A model generated the notes under the pieces. That model worked only from the letters and a program-made list of their open reading frames with translations, was not told where the DNA came from and ran no database searches. Positions 23,180 through 34,753 of a stretch of DNA of 64,000 nucleotides are shown one piece after another. Position 1 is the first letter of the stretch. The number at the start of each line of letters is the position of its first letter. Origin of the DNA: Todiramphus chloris collaris (taxonomy: Eukaryota > Chordata > Aves > Coraciiformes > Alcedinidae); assembly GCA_025345505.1 (NCBI GenBank), contig JANVCC010000048.1, positions 5,112,888 through 5,176,887 of the forward strand, read 5' to 3'. The position numbers and the translations under genes were made by a program.

Positions 23180-23699
23180 TTTTTTTTTTCTTTTTTTTTT
23201 TGGTTCTCTCTATATAAGTGAGTGCTTCTGTCTTTCCCTGCTGCAGCGTCCAATAATCACAGCCACTCTTGGTTTCTCAGATCTCTCAGCATGCTTATCC
23301 AGGTCCATTTTAGCTCCTGCCTCAAGGTGAGTGCCATGAGCTGTTGTCGTGTTGCACTCTCTCTGCTCTGTCCTGCGCTTCTGAGAGGAAGTGCTTCCTT
23401 TTTCCACAGAAGACTTCTCCCAATTCTTTTTCAGTGAAGTCCTTAGACTTTCCAATAAATACATCTTCTTAATGGCAGTAAGATTTTTTTCACCCATTAA
23501 AGGTTACTGGTTTCACAGATATCCTCACAAATTGTGCTGAGGTGGTGGCATGACTAGAATACTAATAAACAAAGCATTAGCCTGCTCAGGAAGGACGGGC
23601 AAGATTAGACAGAATGAGATATGATGCTCTGCATTCAAGGCTACATATGTGTGCGGGGATACCCAGAATGTGAAGGAAGTTACAATCTCTGAGAAGGTA
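23180..23699. other. Unassigned sequence beside the gypsy fragment
   Basis: Starts with a broken T run at 23179-23201 (A-rich in the element's sense). A 95-codon minus frame at 23210-23497 is lysine- and arginine-rich and resembles no protein I recognise. It could be a decayed upstream part of the same element, or unrelated sequence joined at the A-rich run. Confidence 0.4.
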
Positions 23700-24765
23700 A
23701 AAGGAAGAATCAGCCAAAGAGCAGGATTTGATATTAATGAGGGTTTTTAACAATCAAGGTTTTCACTGGTGAACGAATGCAACAGAACACTGGTGTCCAG
23801 CGAGTTTCTGCAACTACTGAGAATATTGTTTAAAAAAGTAGAGGACGGAGTCAGAAAGTGGACTTTTCTAGATTTCATGCTAAGCAGCAAAGAATTCTGT
23901 CAGAGTGTAAAGGTGAAAGATACCACATGTAAGAGTAACCTTGGACTCGCGGGGTATATGATCCTTGGAAAGGAAATGAAGAAGAGCAAAAAGAAAAGGT
24001 GATGGACTATAAGTGCAGAGGCTTCAATAAACTACTAGGTAGCTGGTAGCTAAGTGAATATAAGTAATAAAGACAGCTGAAAATTCCTCAAATAAATGTT
24101 TCTAAGGACAGTAGTACACATTATTCCACACCAGAGAAACTGCAGACAGTGTAAAAAGGGACCAACCTGGTTAAGCTCTGATCATTCATAATACACGCCC
24201 AAAGGAAGTAAAATGGAAACAAGTCAGATTACTCAAGGCACTGAAAAAATATAGCCTGATCATGCAGGACTAAAATCTGTATGTTATCTTTTCTGATTCT
24301 GTATTTTCTGATCCAAAATTAAATATGAAGAGCAAGAGACACAAGGCCAGGAAGTTCAGCAGTAATGAGGGTGAATCCAAGGAAAATGATGATTTCTACT
24401 TCAAAATGATGGAAGGATATAAAGCCTTGAAGGCTGAAGTAGATAATTTTGCATCAGTTTTCACTCAAATGCTCAGCTCTAACCACCTGCTGTAGCACAA
24501 CTATTGCAGGGCTTGGAACAGAGAATAGGTTAAGGAATTCTTAGCCAGTGTTAGGTGCTTTCAGATCAGTTGCATCTGCTTGATAAACTCTATCTGTAGA
24601 TGGCACAAAACCTTGGTTCAAAAACTCTATCGAGGAAAAAAAAAACTATCAGCAGTTTTCTGTTACAGGACAGGTACATTTCTGGAGGGCTTCCACAGGA
24701 ATCTATTCTGGATCATTTTTTGCTTGATGACTTTCCCGAGGACTTGAATAATGCAATATATTTAA
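23700..24765 (+). mobile_element. Degenerate CR1 LINE ORF2 fragment with internal deletion
   Basis: The 23860-23990 part reads LDFMLSSKEF..., resembling the end of the CR1 endonuclease domain. Around 24435-24475 it reads KAEVDNFASVF, the block that precedes the reverse transcriptase. By 24685 it reads SGGLPQESILDHFL, equivalent to the S-G-x-P-Q-G-S block of the reverse transcriptase. The last two blocks are about 230 bp apart, several hundred bp less than in a full element, so an internal deletion is inferred. Stops and frameshifts throughout. It adjoins a younger CR1 3' end in the same orientation. Confidence 0.7.
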
Positions 24766-25212
24766 TATGGTTGGAGATGACATGGAGTTGGAGAGACTGG
24801 AACATCTCTCTTATGAGGAATGGCTGGGAGCTCTGGGGCTGTTTAGACTGGACAAGAGAAGACTGAGAGGGGACCTTATTGATGTGTATAAATATCTGAA
24901 GGGTGGGTGTCAAGAGAACAGGGCCTGTCCCAGTGACAGGAACAAGGGGTAATAGGCACAAAGTGGAACACAGAAAGTTCTACCTAAACATAAGGAAAAA
25001 ACTTTACTGTGAGGGTGCCAGAGCCTGGACCAGGCTGCCCAGAGAGGTTGTGGAGTCTCCTTCTCTGGAGACTTCAAAACCCATCTGGACACATTGCAGT
25101 GCAACCTGCTCTAGGTGATCCTGCTCTGGCAGTGGGGCTGGACTAGATGGTCTCCAGAGGTCCCCTCCAACCCCTACCATTCTGTGATTCTGTGATTCTG
25201 TGATTCTGTGAC
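24766..25212 (+). mobile_element. CR1 LINE, young-type 3' end
   Basis: Well-preserved sense 3' region: CTCTCTTATGAGGAATGGCTG near 24807, AGACTGAGAGGGGACCTTATT near 24859, CCCAGAGAGGTTGTGGAGTC near 25039 and GTCCCCTCCAACCCCTACCATTC at 25161. It ends in a GATTCTGT octamer tail to 25212. It may be a separate insertion, or the tail of the degenerate ORF2 copy just upstream. Confidence 0.95.
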
Positions 25213-28200
25213 TGCAGATTGTCTGCACAATGAGATTAAAATTCAGGATTATCTTGAAGAAATGTATGGAAGAAATGACCTGCAAAACAGAGAAAGAAAA
25301 TGAATAGAAACTAGTTTAAAGTGATAAACGGAACCATACACGATAACTATTCTGAAATTAAAAAAAAAAAGGGTTTTTTTAATGTGTGTGGGTTGGTTTT
25401 TTAGTTTGTTTGTTTTGGTTTATTGTTTTTTTATTTGTTCTTGGGTTTTGTGTATGCATTTGTTTATTTGTTTTGCTTGTTTGTTTGTTGTCTTTTTTTT
25501 TTCAAAACCACAGGCTTAGATTATAGCAAAATTTTGAATTTCAGCATTAGGTAAAACTTCCTAGTGGTAACGTAGTAGAGAGCTAGGTTACATTGTTAGT
25601 GAGATTGTGAGTAGGAAAATCACAGACTGGAGGTTTTGAGGAACAGATGAGACAGAAAACTGTCAAAATTCACCTAGAAGTAGGTTTTCCTATTGGGGGG
25701 TAAAGTGGTGGGCTACATGATCTCTTGACCATCTTTCTTCACATATATTCAGTTTTATGGAGCAGTGCTCTGTTTATAATTCAATTTTGTTCTCCTTAAA
25801 ATTTAGAACAGTTACACTTGCTTTCAGATTTATAGTCCCTGCATTTTCAGATGGCAACATCCTCCACTGATCTTGGAAAAAACATACTCTGAACTGGAAG
25901 TTCTGGTCTTGGCTTTTCATTCCTGCTGGACACACTTTCCTGCCACTTAGAAATTCTAAACACAGTGATGCTGTCCTTTAGATCTTGCACCTTATTCTGT
26001 GGATCATCATTGTTTTCCCTATGTTGTCTGCACAGAATACAGCTCTACAGACTGTTTTGAGGGACACTAGTTCTTAGCATCTGTTGAGACTACGTGACTC
26101 CTTTTACACAGTCAAACCTATTCTAAATGTGGTAAATAAAATTTGGAAGGATGAATTGGATCAGTGTTTCTCTCCCTATCTATGCTATCCTTCCTAGATA
26201 GCGCAGGCACTTGAGGAAAAAAAAAAAAAGAATATGCTGAGACTAATGGTAAGCACATTCAAAATTTTTAAGATGACAGATGTTTGCTCTTCAAAATATA
26301 AAGAGCAGAAAGATGAGAAGAATGAAGGGTGGTGGCAGGAGCACATGGCTTGAATGTAAATTTAGGGTGCATGGGGCAGATCTTCAAGCGAACAAGGTAA
26401 GAAAGAGAATCAGGAGGACATGGTGACAGAGGCCAGCTCCTTCTCTTACTTTAACCCCACTCTTCTTCTTAGCAATTCTTGGGAATTTTGACTTGTACTC
26501 AATTTCCCTAGCAGCAGAACTCATACGTACTTGATTACTCACACAAGAGAAAAATTAACCATGTAAGTATCATACCTGAGGGATTAGCTGAGGACAAGGT
26601 ATGGCTCTTAACCTCCTAATCTAAGTATAGTCATGACTGCACAGTTTGATTAAATCGAAACATTTCACTTAACATAGTATAGATTTAATTGTAATCCCTT
26701 TAAAGGTGTCAAAAATGAGGGGGTACTTATTTCACTCAGTACATACTGTCTGCACATCTGTCTCCAAGGGGAAGAGCAAACAAACCCTGCACGGATAAAA
26801 ATAAACAATTATCTTTCCTGCACACCATTCATCTTCTGGTACTTGTTATGGACACATCCTCATGATTTCTACAGATCCTTTTCTACCTCGTATAAAGAAA
26901 TGAGGTTAGTAATACAAAGTTTTATTTGAGAGGAAAGACATGCTGTTTGTCTGTATTAAGATAAAAATCTAAGTGTTACAAGTTCTCTCTTTTATTCCCT
27001 GCAGATATAAAAAATAACTTATTTGTAATGTCATGCAAATGCTCTTCAAGATATTACTGCCATCTTTTTCAATGTTACAGTTTCTCACTGACCGTGGTTT
27101 TCATGCTTAATTTTTTGTTTATCATCAGTCATGCAATTCCAATTGACATATGATTTCATTTTTCTGCAACATAAACCCATCTTGCATTCGTGTAGTTCCA
27201 GTAACTGTGGCTACTCATGCCATAAAAAAAAAGCACCAAGCCCTTTTTTTATTTCCTTTAGTTTTTCTTTCCTAAAGTACTTGGGCCAGATTCTTTGCTG
27301 ATTTAATTTTTCTCTGTTGTCCTTCAGTGCAGCTGTTGACTTAAACTGCATTGGTAAAATTTGCCCTTCGTCGTTACAAGTTAACTTTGAAATAAGTCAG
27401 CTAAAACTTCTGTTGTTCTGTTTTACTGAAACCTTTTCCCTTCTGCGTTGAACATTTTGAGCTCTCCTCCTGCCTTCACAGGTACCCATGTGATTTGCTA
27501 AAATAATCCGTGTGAAATTGCAGCCCCAACTTGCAAGATAACTGCCTGAAAATAATTGCCTTGAAATCAATGGCCAGCCTTAAGAACCCTGGTTTATCCA
27601 TTTTATGTGATGTGACAAATTACTGCTGCCCTGTGTTAAGAGTTTATACTGAGAGTGACTCAGGTGGATGGTATGAACTGCTTTATCCACCAGCTAAAAA
27701 ATCTCTTCTCTGCTGCCTCACTTCTGCCTCACGGGGAGGGGGGAAGCAAAGTGGATTCCTGACTGGTTCCCACTTCAGCAACACAGAGAAGAGCCCCAGA
27801 GGTGTGTGTGGAGACTGGCAAAGTGTGCAACTGCCACCCTTCTACAATTGCTTGCAATTTAAAAGCCAGTCAGCAGCAGGAACAGGAAGAGAAAAGGTCA
27901 CAAGAGGACAGTGTCCATGGCCAGCATCAGGTTTCAGAGTAGGAACCGTAAGAGAGAAAATGAAAAACATTTGGATTTAATTAAGGCACTAATCTGGTAA
28001 AATGAAGAACAGTTGAAAACTGCAGTGTTGGGGCATTGTATAACTTCTTTTCTTGATTGCAAAGTAACCTTGCAATAGCTTCTGCTACTGAGAATAAGGA
28101 AGGAAGAGGTTGGTAGAAACTGTGGCTCTGAGGTCTACCCTAGAGCACTGGTTTTTGATTTTTTTTTACAGTGCAGTAGCATTAATAAAGGCAGAGGAGG

Positions 28201-30489
28201 GAGTACAATAGGCAAGGGGTCTGGGAGAAAATGACACAGATTGCTTAGAGCTTTGCTCCTCAACACATAGTGCTTTCACATCTTTGAAAATATGTATTTC
28301 TCCTAGAAGTAGCTTTTCAGTTGTCATCTTAAATTTTCTGCTAGAAAACTCTCCTTGTGCTTTTATATACTACATAAATAGCAGGTAAATCTGGAGTTAT
28401 ATAAAATAACATTGTGGATAATATAGACATATATTTGCTTGTATTTATCTCAAAAAAAAAAAAGTGTCAGTGAGGGCAGCTGCACAACATGAGATGGAAG
28501 AAGACAAGATGGGGGAGTCCCTTCTATCTTTTGCAAGGCCTATCTACACCACAGCTTTAATTAGCTAAAGGCAGGAGTATCTGACTTAGCTCCAGTCCTC
28601 TGTGTTTTGTCACCAGTTTGGATGCAAAAGCACATACAAACATGAAAAGCACATTAGAAAAACTATAGTTCTGGGCATCCCAGACAGGCAGACACTGAAA
28701 ATATTTGACCTCAAAGGCTGTCCTTTCAGCTGCTGTAAATTGGCATAGCTATTCATCCGAGTAATGCAGTGCTGCTCAGTATGGCAGTGGTATAAATTTA
28801 CCCATTAGAAGCTGTATGCACATGTAGGAGTTTATTGAATAAGCAGCGATTCCAGTTACATGAGGGTCAAAAAGGATGTTGTGTGTCTAAATGCCTAATT
28901 CCTTTTTTTTTTTATGGCCAAAACAAAGACTAAGAAGAAGTATATTTTGTCCATATGCAGAGACTACAGCAGATCTGCTACAAGATTGGGTAAGTATGTT
29001 TTTCACAGAACTTTCTCTGGGGAGACAGATTTTTAGCCCAGGATTTGGGACAGAGGGATACTTATGAGTAGAAAAAAAGGGGCATGGCAATTATTATTTT
29101 ATATCAGCCATCTTCTACCTTTTAGAATCACATTTAATGAAGGGAGACAATTAATTTTCAGTGTAGTCAAATGAAAAGCTGGACAAGAAACTCTTTTTCC
29201 CATTCTGCTTTCCGTCTCAGCTTTCCCAGTTAGAGGCCCCCTTGAGCCACGTCCTTATCTACAAAAAACTGGCTTCACTGACAACAGAATGTTGTTGGCT
29301 TATATCATACAGGGGTATGGCCCTCAGACCAGGTATGTCTCCAGGCACGCGGGGAGCCCCTGACTCTTCCATGCATTGCTTTGTAGGCAGCAAACCAGTT
29401 GCCAACTGGTCACAGAAATTCACTCAATAGTACCTGATAGTAGCCTGCATCTATTTTGCATGTTAAGTATAACATGTAAAGATAAGGTAGTTCAGAATCA
29501 AAGCAACCTCTTGTTCCCTCCTATAAAATACAGCAAAAGGATGGAGCATTGATGTCTACTGAGGTAAAAAATTATGTAATAACTTGATATTATTGAGGAA
29601 AAAGTAAATATAGCTTATTTTTTTGATAGAAACGTACTATTTGGTAAGGAGACTTGGAAGTTTGTGGGTCTCACATCAAAGTTCTTTCTAAATGTGGCTG
29701 TGGCGTGCAGCAAATAGCACAGTTGTTGCTTTGAAAAAGTCTGTGCCTGCAGTGGTATGAAAATAAAATCCCACATCAAAGAGTACAGTACAAGTTAGCC
29801 CTGACCCACAGACAAAGGATATTTATGCAAGGATGTGTGGGGATTTTTTCTAAGCAATGCTTTTCCATTTTGTTCTTTTTGAATTGCAAATATTTTGCTC
29901 TTCTCTTGTTTTCCCATCAGTGGCGAAATGTGTTCCCTTTCAACTGTAGCAGAGAACTGGACAGGTGTATTGAAAGCCCCCAACTTGAAGCTGAAGGGAT
30001 GCCCACATGGTTCACTAGAAGCTGGTAGAGGCTATTCTGGTATCATTTAAGCCAGATTTGTGTTGAATTTCACCTCTGGGTGAATTTCAGGGCTTTTTTG
30101 AATTCAGTGCGAAGACTGATTCCAAGAACAGCCAAATGAAATCACCTTACAGAGAAAGCATTGGAAATACCTTTGTTATTTATACACTTAGCTTAAGCCA
30201 AATGATCTAACTGTTGATGAATTTCAGTACCGTAAGTTCCAACTGATGCCATTAAAGTCAACTGAGTTAATCCTGTTTTACATATGCGGGATTGGGATCC
30301 GGATTTGTCACAAAGATTTTTTTTTTCTTTTTCATTTATTTAAGTGGAAGAAGTGAAACCGAAGGCTCTAATTTACAGATGAATAAGGATGTGAAAGCAA
30401 GAGTAGATATGGGGAGAAACGAGGACTACAGTGACGTTCTAGAAAGTGTCCAGCCTTCTAGGGAGCAGCTTCTGTTGCCACTGCCTCTG
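25213..30489. other. AT-rich non-coding stretch, no gene recognised
   Basis: About 5.3 kb without a recognisable gene or interspersed repeat. It includes a T/G-rich simple tract (TTTG words) at 25368-25503 and several A/T runs. The 149-codon + frame at 27531-27980 resembles no family I know and has no clear splice context. Confidence 0.55.
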
Positions 30490-30655
30490 CCAGCCTTTAC
30501 AGTTACTGGTGGAGTTCCCATCCCTGGAGGTTTTAAAGAGCTGGTTAGATGGGGTGCTTAGGCATATGATTTAAGGGGTAGACTTGGTAGTGTTAGGTTG
30601 ATGATTGGACTAGATGATCGTACAGGTCTTTTCCAATCTAGACATTTCTATGTTT
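30490..30655 (+). mobile_element. CR1 LINE, short 3' end
   Basis: Contains CATCCCTGGAGGTTTTAAAG (30519), then AGTGTTAGGTTGATGATTGG and GATGATCGTACAGGTCTTTTCC, the last about 130 bp of CR1. Only a vestige of the octamer tail (TTTCTATG) remains. Diverged. Confidence 0.87.
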
Positions 30656-33289
30656 CTTCACCAAAAGCCTCATCAAGGAAGTTTCTGCCTTTTCTTTTAT
30701 TACCTTGCTCATCTAGAACATCACCAAGCAGATTTTCTACTCCTTTTTAGCTCTCAAAAGGCCTGGCAGCATTTTAATGTTTGTAAGTGACATCTGTGTA
30801 AGACAGCTAGATGGGAACTCTATTTTTTATTTTTATTTTTAACCTCTACGGCTGCCTGAGGCAAATGTAGCCATAGCTGCCAGGCAGTAATCATTTATGC
30901 CCTGCCATGCATGTGTGTAGACTGCTGCAAAGGTCCTGGGCTCAGTCCTGTCCTTCAGAGGTGGTACATTTAGCTCCATCTAGGAGTTGCTGAACGCAAA
31001 CAACTAGAAGGCACTGTCAGGGCAAATGAAGCAGAAAAGGTGCTCCCAAAAAATCAGTGGACACAAATATCTCCCCTCTGTTTTCTGAGGAGATGCCAGT
31101 TCCTCCTGTGTATACACCTGGTAGAGCAGCACTGCTCAGAGAAACATCTCAATCTTTCATGGCAACAAGCCCAGAAGCTGAACTGTCAGCCCCAGCCTGG
31201 TTATCTACTAGCAGACAGTAAGTGGGGGGGGGTAGCCTGCTTCCCAAAGAGTAAGAGCAAAGTATTTCTTCTGCATTGTGGACAATTTTCACACTGATGC
31301 TCTAGTGCTGCATCTCTTCAGTGACTTTTAGGACACTGATATCTAGAAAATGCCCTCTGTCTTTCTGACAATCTGCTATGATCCCCAGCCATCTGAGTTT
31401 TGCTTCACTACCTATCCCAGGAGCCCTGCTAGCTGGCTGGGTCCACAAGTATGTCTTGTAGCAAGTGCAGTGATTCCAGAAAAATAGCTGTTGGGTTATC
31501 TTCCTACTCCTTCTCCATTAAGCATATTCCCATGTCCTCAGAAGCCCTATGGAACTATAGTGCCAAACGTGTCTTCCTTCATACCTGCCAATGCACATAC
31601 ACTCTGACAGACACACTCGTGGCACCCAGCAGCATGTCAGCAGGTCAAAAGCAGCACTGGGAAAATCATTAGATGCCAGCAGAATAATTATGGGAGTTGT
31701 GAGTCGTAAAGTCCAGTCTTCAAATTCCTGTAGTTTCTGGTAGACATCCTAGAATTCACTATTAGGAAAACCACTATGGAGTAGCTTCATGAAACACTGA
31801 AGGATTTATTCGCATAGATGCAGAGCTGTAGGACCATATGATTAACAAGAAAAGCACTTTGTGGGGAAAACAAAAGGTGGTATGGGTGCTCTTGTGTTTA
31901 ATATAGTTTAATTACTGCACTTTTAATGAATGAATAAATTAATTCAATGGAACAACCCCAAGCAGACATATCCAGGAATTTCCCACTGATGTCTCCCATG
32001 GCATCCCCACTCTTTGCATCTTTCCTGTCCATTGTTTAGTAAAAAGGACTTCTAATTTTGTACACTTTATTCTTCAGCCTGTTCCAATTAGGAGTGCCCC
32101 TACAATACATTTGTTTCATTCTCTCTTCTGTCGAGAGGAAAGCTTTAATGCCAAAAATCAAAACATCCCTTTTCCCATATTCTGCTTTTGTATTGTGTAC
32201 ATTCTGGCATCTTCAGTTTTACCAGTGCAAATTCAGACATGATCTCTCTTCATGGGGGAAAGCTGTAGTTATTTATACATAACATAGAACACGATTTGGT
32301 ATGTGTTCCTAGCTAAATTTATAAAAAAAGACAACTACCAACTCAGCATCTCCGGAAAAAATAACATTCTGAGTTCAGTGACATTTTTCATTGTCTACCT
32401 TCATTTGGCTTAGTACACTATGCATGAAAGCATCAGATCTAGAATCGGTGACAGTTACTAAACTTCAGCTTTTACCTCCTGTTCCTAGTTTTATGGGGTT
32501 TGTTTATTATTCTGTCAGCGTAATTCTGACTGCATTTGCAAGTCTAAAAACATCCAATCCATTAAAACAGTAAGCCGTTCACGTACATTAGAACCTTTGT
32601 TTTCTTCTCAGATCCACCCATTTACTGTATCTAGGACTACACTTATGTCTTAAAAGCTAGAAAATTTTTTACTGAGTGTCAATATCAGTTAATCAGTGAG
32701 GCTTTAAATAATGCTTGCGTGACATTTGGGAAAAAAAATGGTGATAGCAAAACTTATATTTTCTCCTTCCTTCCAGGTGTAAATCAAAATTTGACACCCT
32801 CACAGTCAGCCTCTCTTCTGGATGTGTAATGTATCTAGCCCATTTCATCTTTAGGTATCATAGAATGGTGCTCTGTGATGCTCTAACTCTCAGTTTTATG
32901 TAAGTTAAATTATGGAGTATGAATGCTCATGAATCAAAAGACAGTTGTTGGGGTTTTTTTAAGGAAATAAACATCAGGATATATGTTACCATTGTTATTC
33001 AGGTTTGTTGAATTATTCTTTTGGCTGTGGTAGGAAACATACAACTTTAAATCTCAGTAACTCCAGTATGAACACATGGAATAATAAAATGCCTTTCTGA
33101 CCGAAGTTTCATTTCTTCCAGTGTTGTATCTCCTAGCAGATACACAGGGAAGACTATTACAAGAAAAGCATATTTCAGTCCTCCTTTGGAATGCTCTCCA
33201 TAATTTGCAGCCCTGGGGCTACTAACCCAGAACTCATTTTCTTGCATGTATTATCCCTCTGTAGATTTTTAATATATCTTATAAATATC
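30656..33289. other. Non-coding stretch, no gene recognised
   Basis: Mixed to AT-rich sequence with no supported gene. A TATCATAGAATGGTG word at 32857 could be a CR1 tail vestige but is too short to call. Confidence 0.55.
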
Positions 33290-33617
33290 TATAGCTTATA
33301 AATATCTAAAGGGCAGGTGTCAAGAGGATGGGACCAGTCTCTTTTCAGAGGTGCCCAGCAACAGGGTAAGGAGCAATGGGCACAAATTAGAATGCAGAAA
33401 GTTCCACCTAAACATAAGGAAAAGCTTCTTTACTGTGAGGGTGCCAGAGCCTGGACCAGGCTTCCCAGAGAGGTTGTGGAGTCTCCTGCTCTGGAGACTT
33501 TCAAAACCTACCTGGACATGATCCTGTGCAACCTGCTCTGGGTGAACCTGCTTTGGGACTGGGGTTGGACTTCATGATGTCCAGCAGTCCCTTCCAACCC
33601 CTACCATTCTGTGAATT
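33290..33617 (+). mobile_element. CR1 LINE, 3' end
   Basis: Sense CR1 from TATAAATATCTAAAGGGCAG through CCCAGAGAGGTTGTGGAGTC to the terminal CCCCTACCATTCTGTGAATT. The 86-codon frame within it is repeat-derived. Well preserved, so a fairly recent insertion. Confidence 0.95.
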
Positions 33618-34404
33618 TGCCCTCGACATAGGAACAAACCCAGTGGCTTTCAAACTGAGTGGATCCTCCTCGCACCTTGGGTGAATCCATCACATAATGA
33701 CCAGGACCCATCTTATTCCTTTCCTGTCCTCTGTACCAGAGACATCACAAGGTTCCTGAGACCAGGCATCTCCTTACTTCTCTTACATCTGCTAAGGAAA
33801 TTCAGTGAGTATAGTAAATCTCCTGTCATTTGTGTTCTCATTACTTGTGGAATATAATTGGTAGGAATTCCCTAGGATATCCTGCATCCTTGTGACATAT
33901 TTTGCCCTTAACCCAGGAGACAAATTACTGAAATGGTTCCATTTCTTTCAATTCAGGACACAGATGTCTTGGCACAGGATTTGCTCTGAAGAATCACAGC
34001 TCAGTATTACTGGTCTTTTTCCTTCCTCTCACTGCTAGACTGCTCACGGCCAAGAGCTGGACTGTCACAGGCCTTACAAGCTCCTTTTTTTAACCTGGCT
34101 ACTTAAGGAAATGAGACATTTGCAATACCGCTTTTCATCTGTTGGGTTGTTGGTTTGGTTTGGTTTTTTTCTGCCTGGTAGTAACAGGAATCCATTGAGA
34201 AGCTTTGAAACTTCACCTGCATCTGAAAGAGGTAGAGTCAGAACAAAAATGACGTTCTCATTGGGTCTGTGGCAATAAACAGGTATGGGAGAACAGGGAG
34301 CTAAAATAGTGCCATTGCAGGGGATTATTGGACATAAAATGTGACATATTTTAGGTGGCAGTGGGCAGCTGATGAGCCAGCAAGCTCAGAGCATCCTCCC
34401 CTTG

Positions 34405-34753
34405 ATCAGAGATATAATTAATGTCTATAAATACATAAGGGCTGGGCATCAAGAAGGCAGGGACAACCTCTTCTCACTTGTGCATTGTGACAGGATGAGG
34501 GGCAATGGATTCAAGCTCGAGCACAGGAAGTTCCACCTCAACATGAGGAAGAATTTCTTTACTGTAAGGGTTGTAGAGCATTGGAATAGACTTCCCAGAG
34601 AGATTGTGGAGTCTCCTTCTCTGGAGACTTCCAAGACCCGTCTGGATGCATTTCTGTGTGATCTGCTCTAGTTTTGTCCTGCTCTGGCAGGGGGGTTGGA
34701 CTCAATGATCTTCAGAGGTCCCTTCCAACCCCTGCCATTCTGTGATTCTGTAA
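34405..34753 (+). mobile_element. CR1 LINE, 3' end
   Basis: Sense CR1 from AATTAATGTCTATAAATAC through CCCAGAGAGATTGTGGAGTC to CCATTCTGTGATTCTGTAAT. Same subfamily and orientation as the copy about 1.1 kb upstream, with similar 5' truncation points. Confidence 0.95.

Noticed and set aside
23210-23497. 95-codon basic minus frame as a gag or processed pseudogene
   Set aside because: It sits just upstream of the gypsy RT in the right sense, with an A-rich run at its 3' end, but no gag zinc knuckle, protease motif or known protein could be recognised.
27531-27980. 149-codon + frame
   Set aside because: No family resemblance and no evident acceptor or donor in the right places. Kept only as a note in the stretch description.
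32857-32871. Isolated TATCATAGAATGGTG as a CR1 end
   Set aside because: Only about 15 bp resemble the CR1 terminus and neither side continues into the element.
34372-34671. 99-codon + frame with a seemingly protein-like sequence
   Set aside because: The peptide is the familiar accidental translation of the CR1 3' region, not a host gene. The same holds for 33317-33577, 24903-25118 and 44243-44506.
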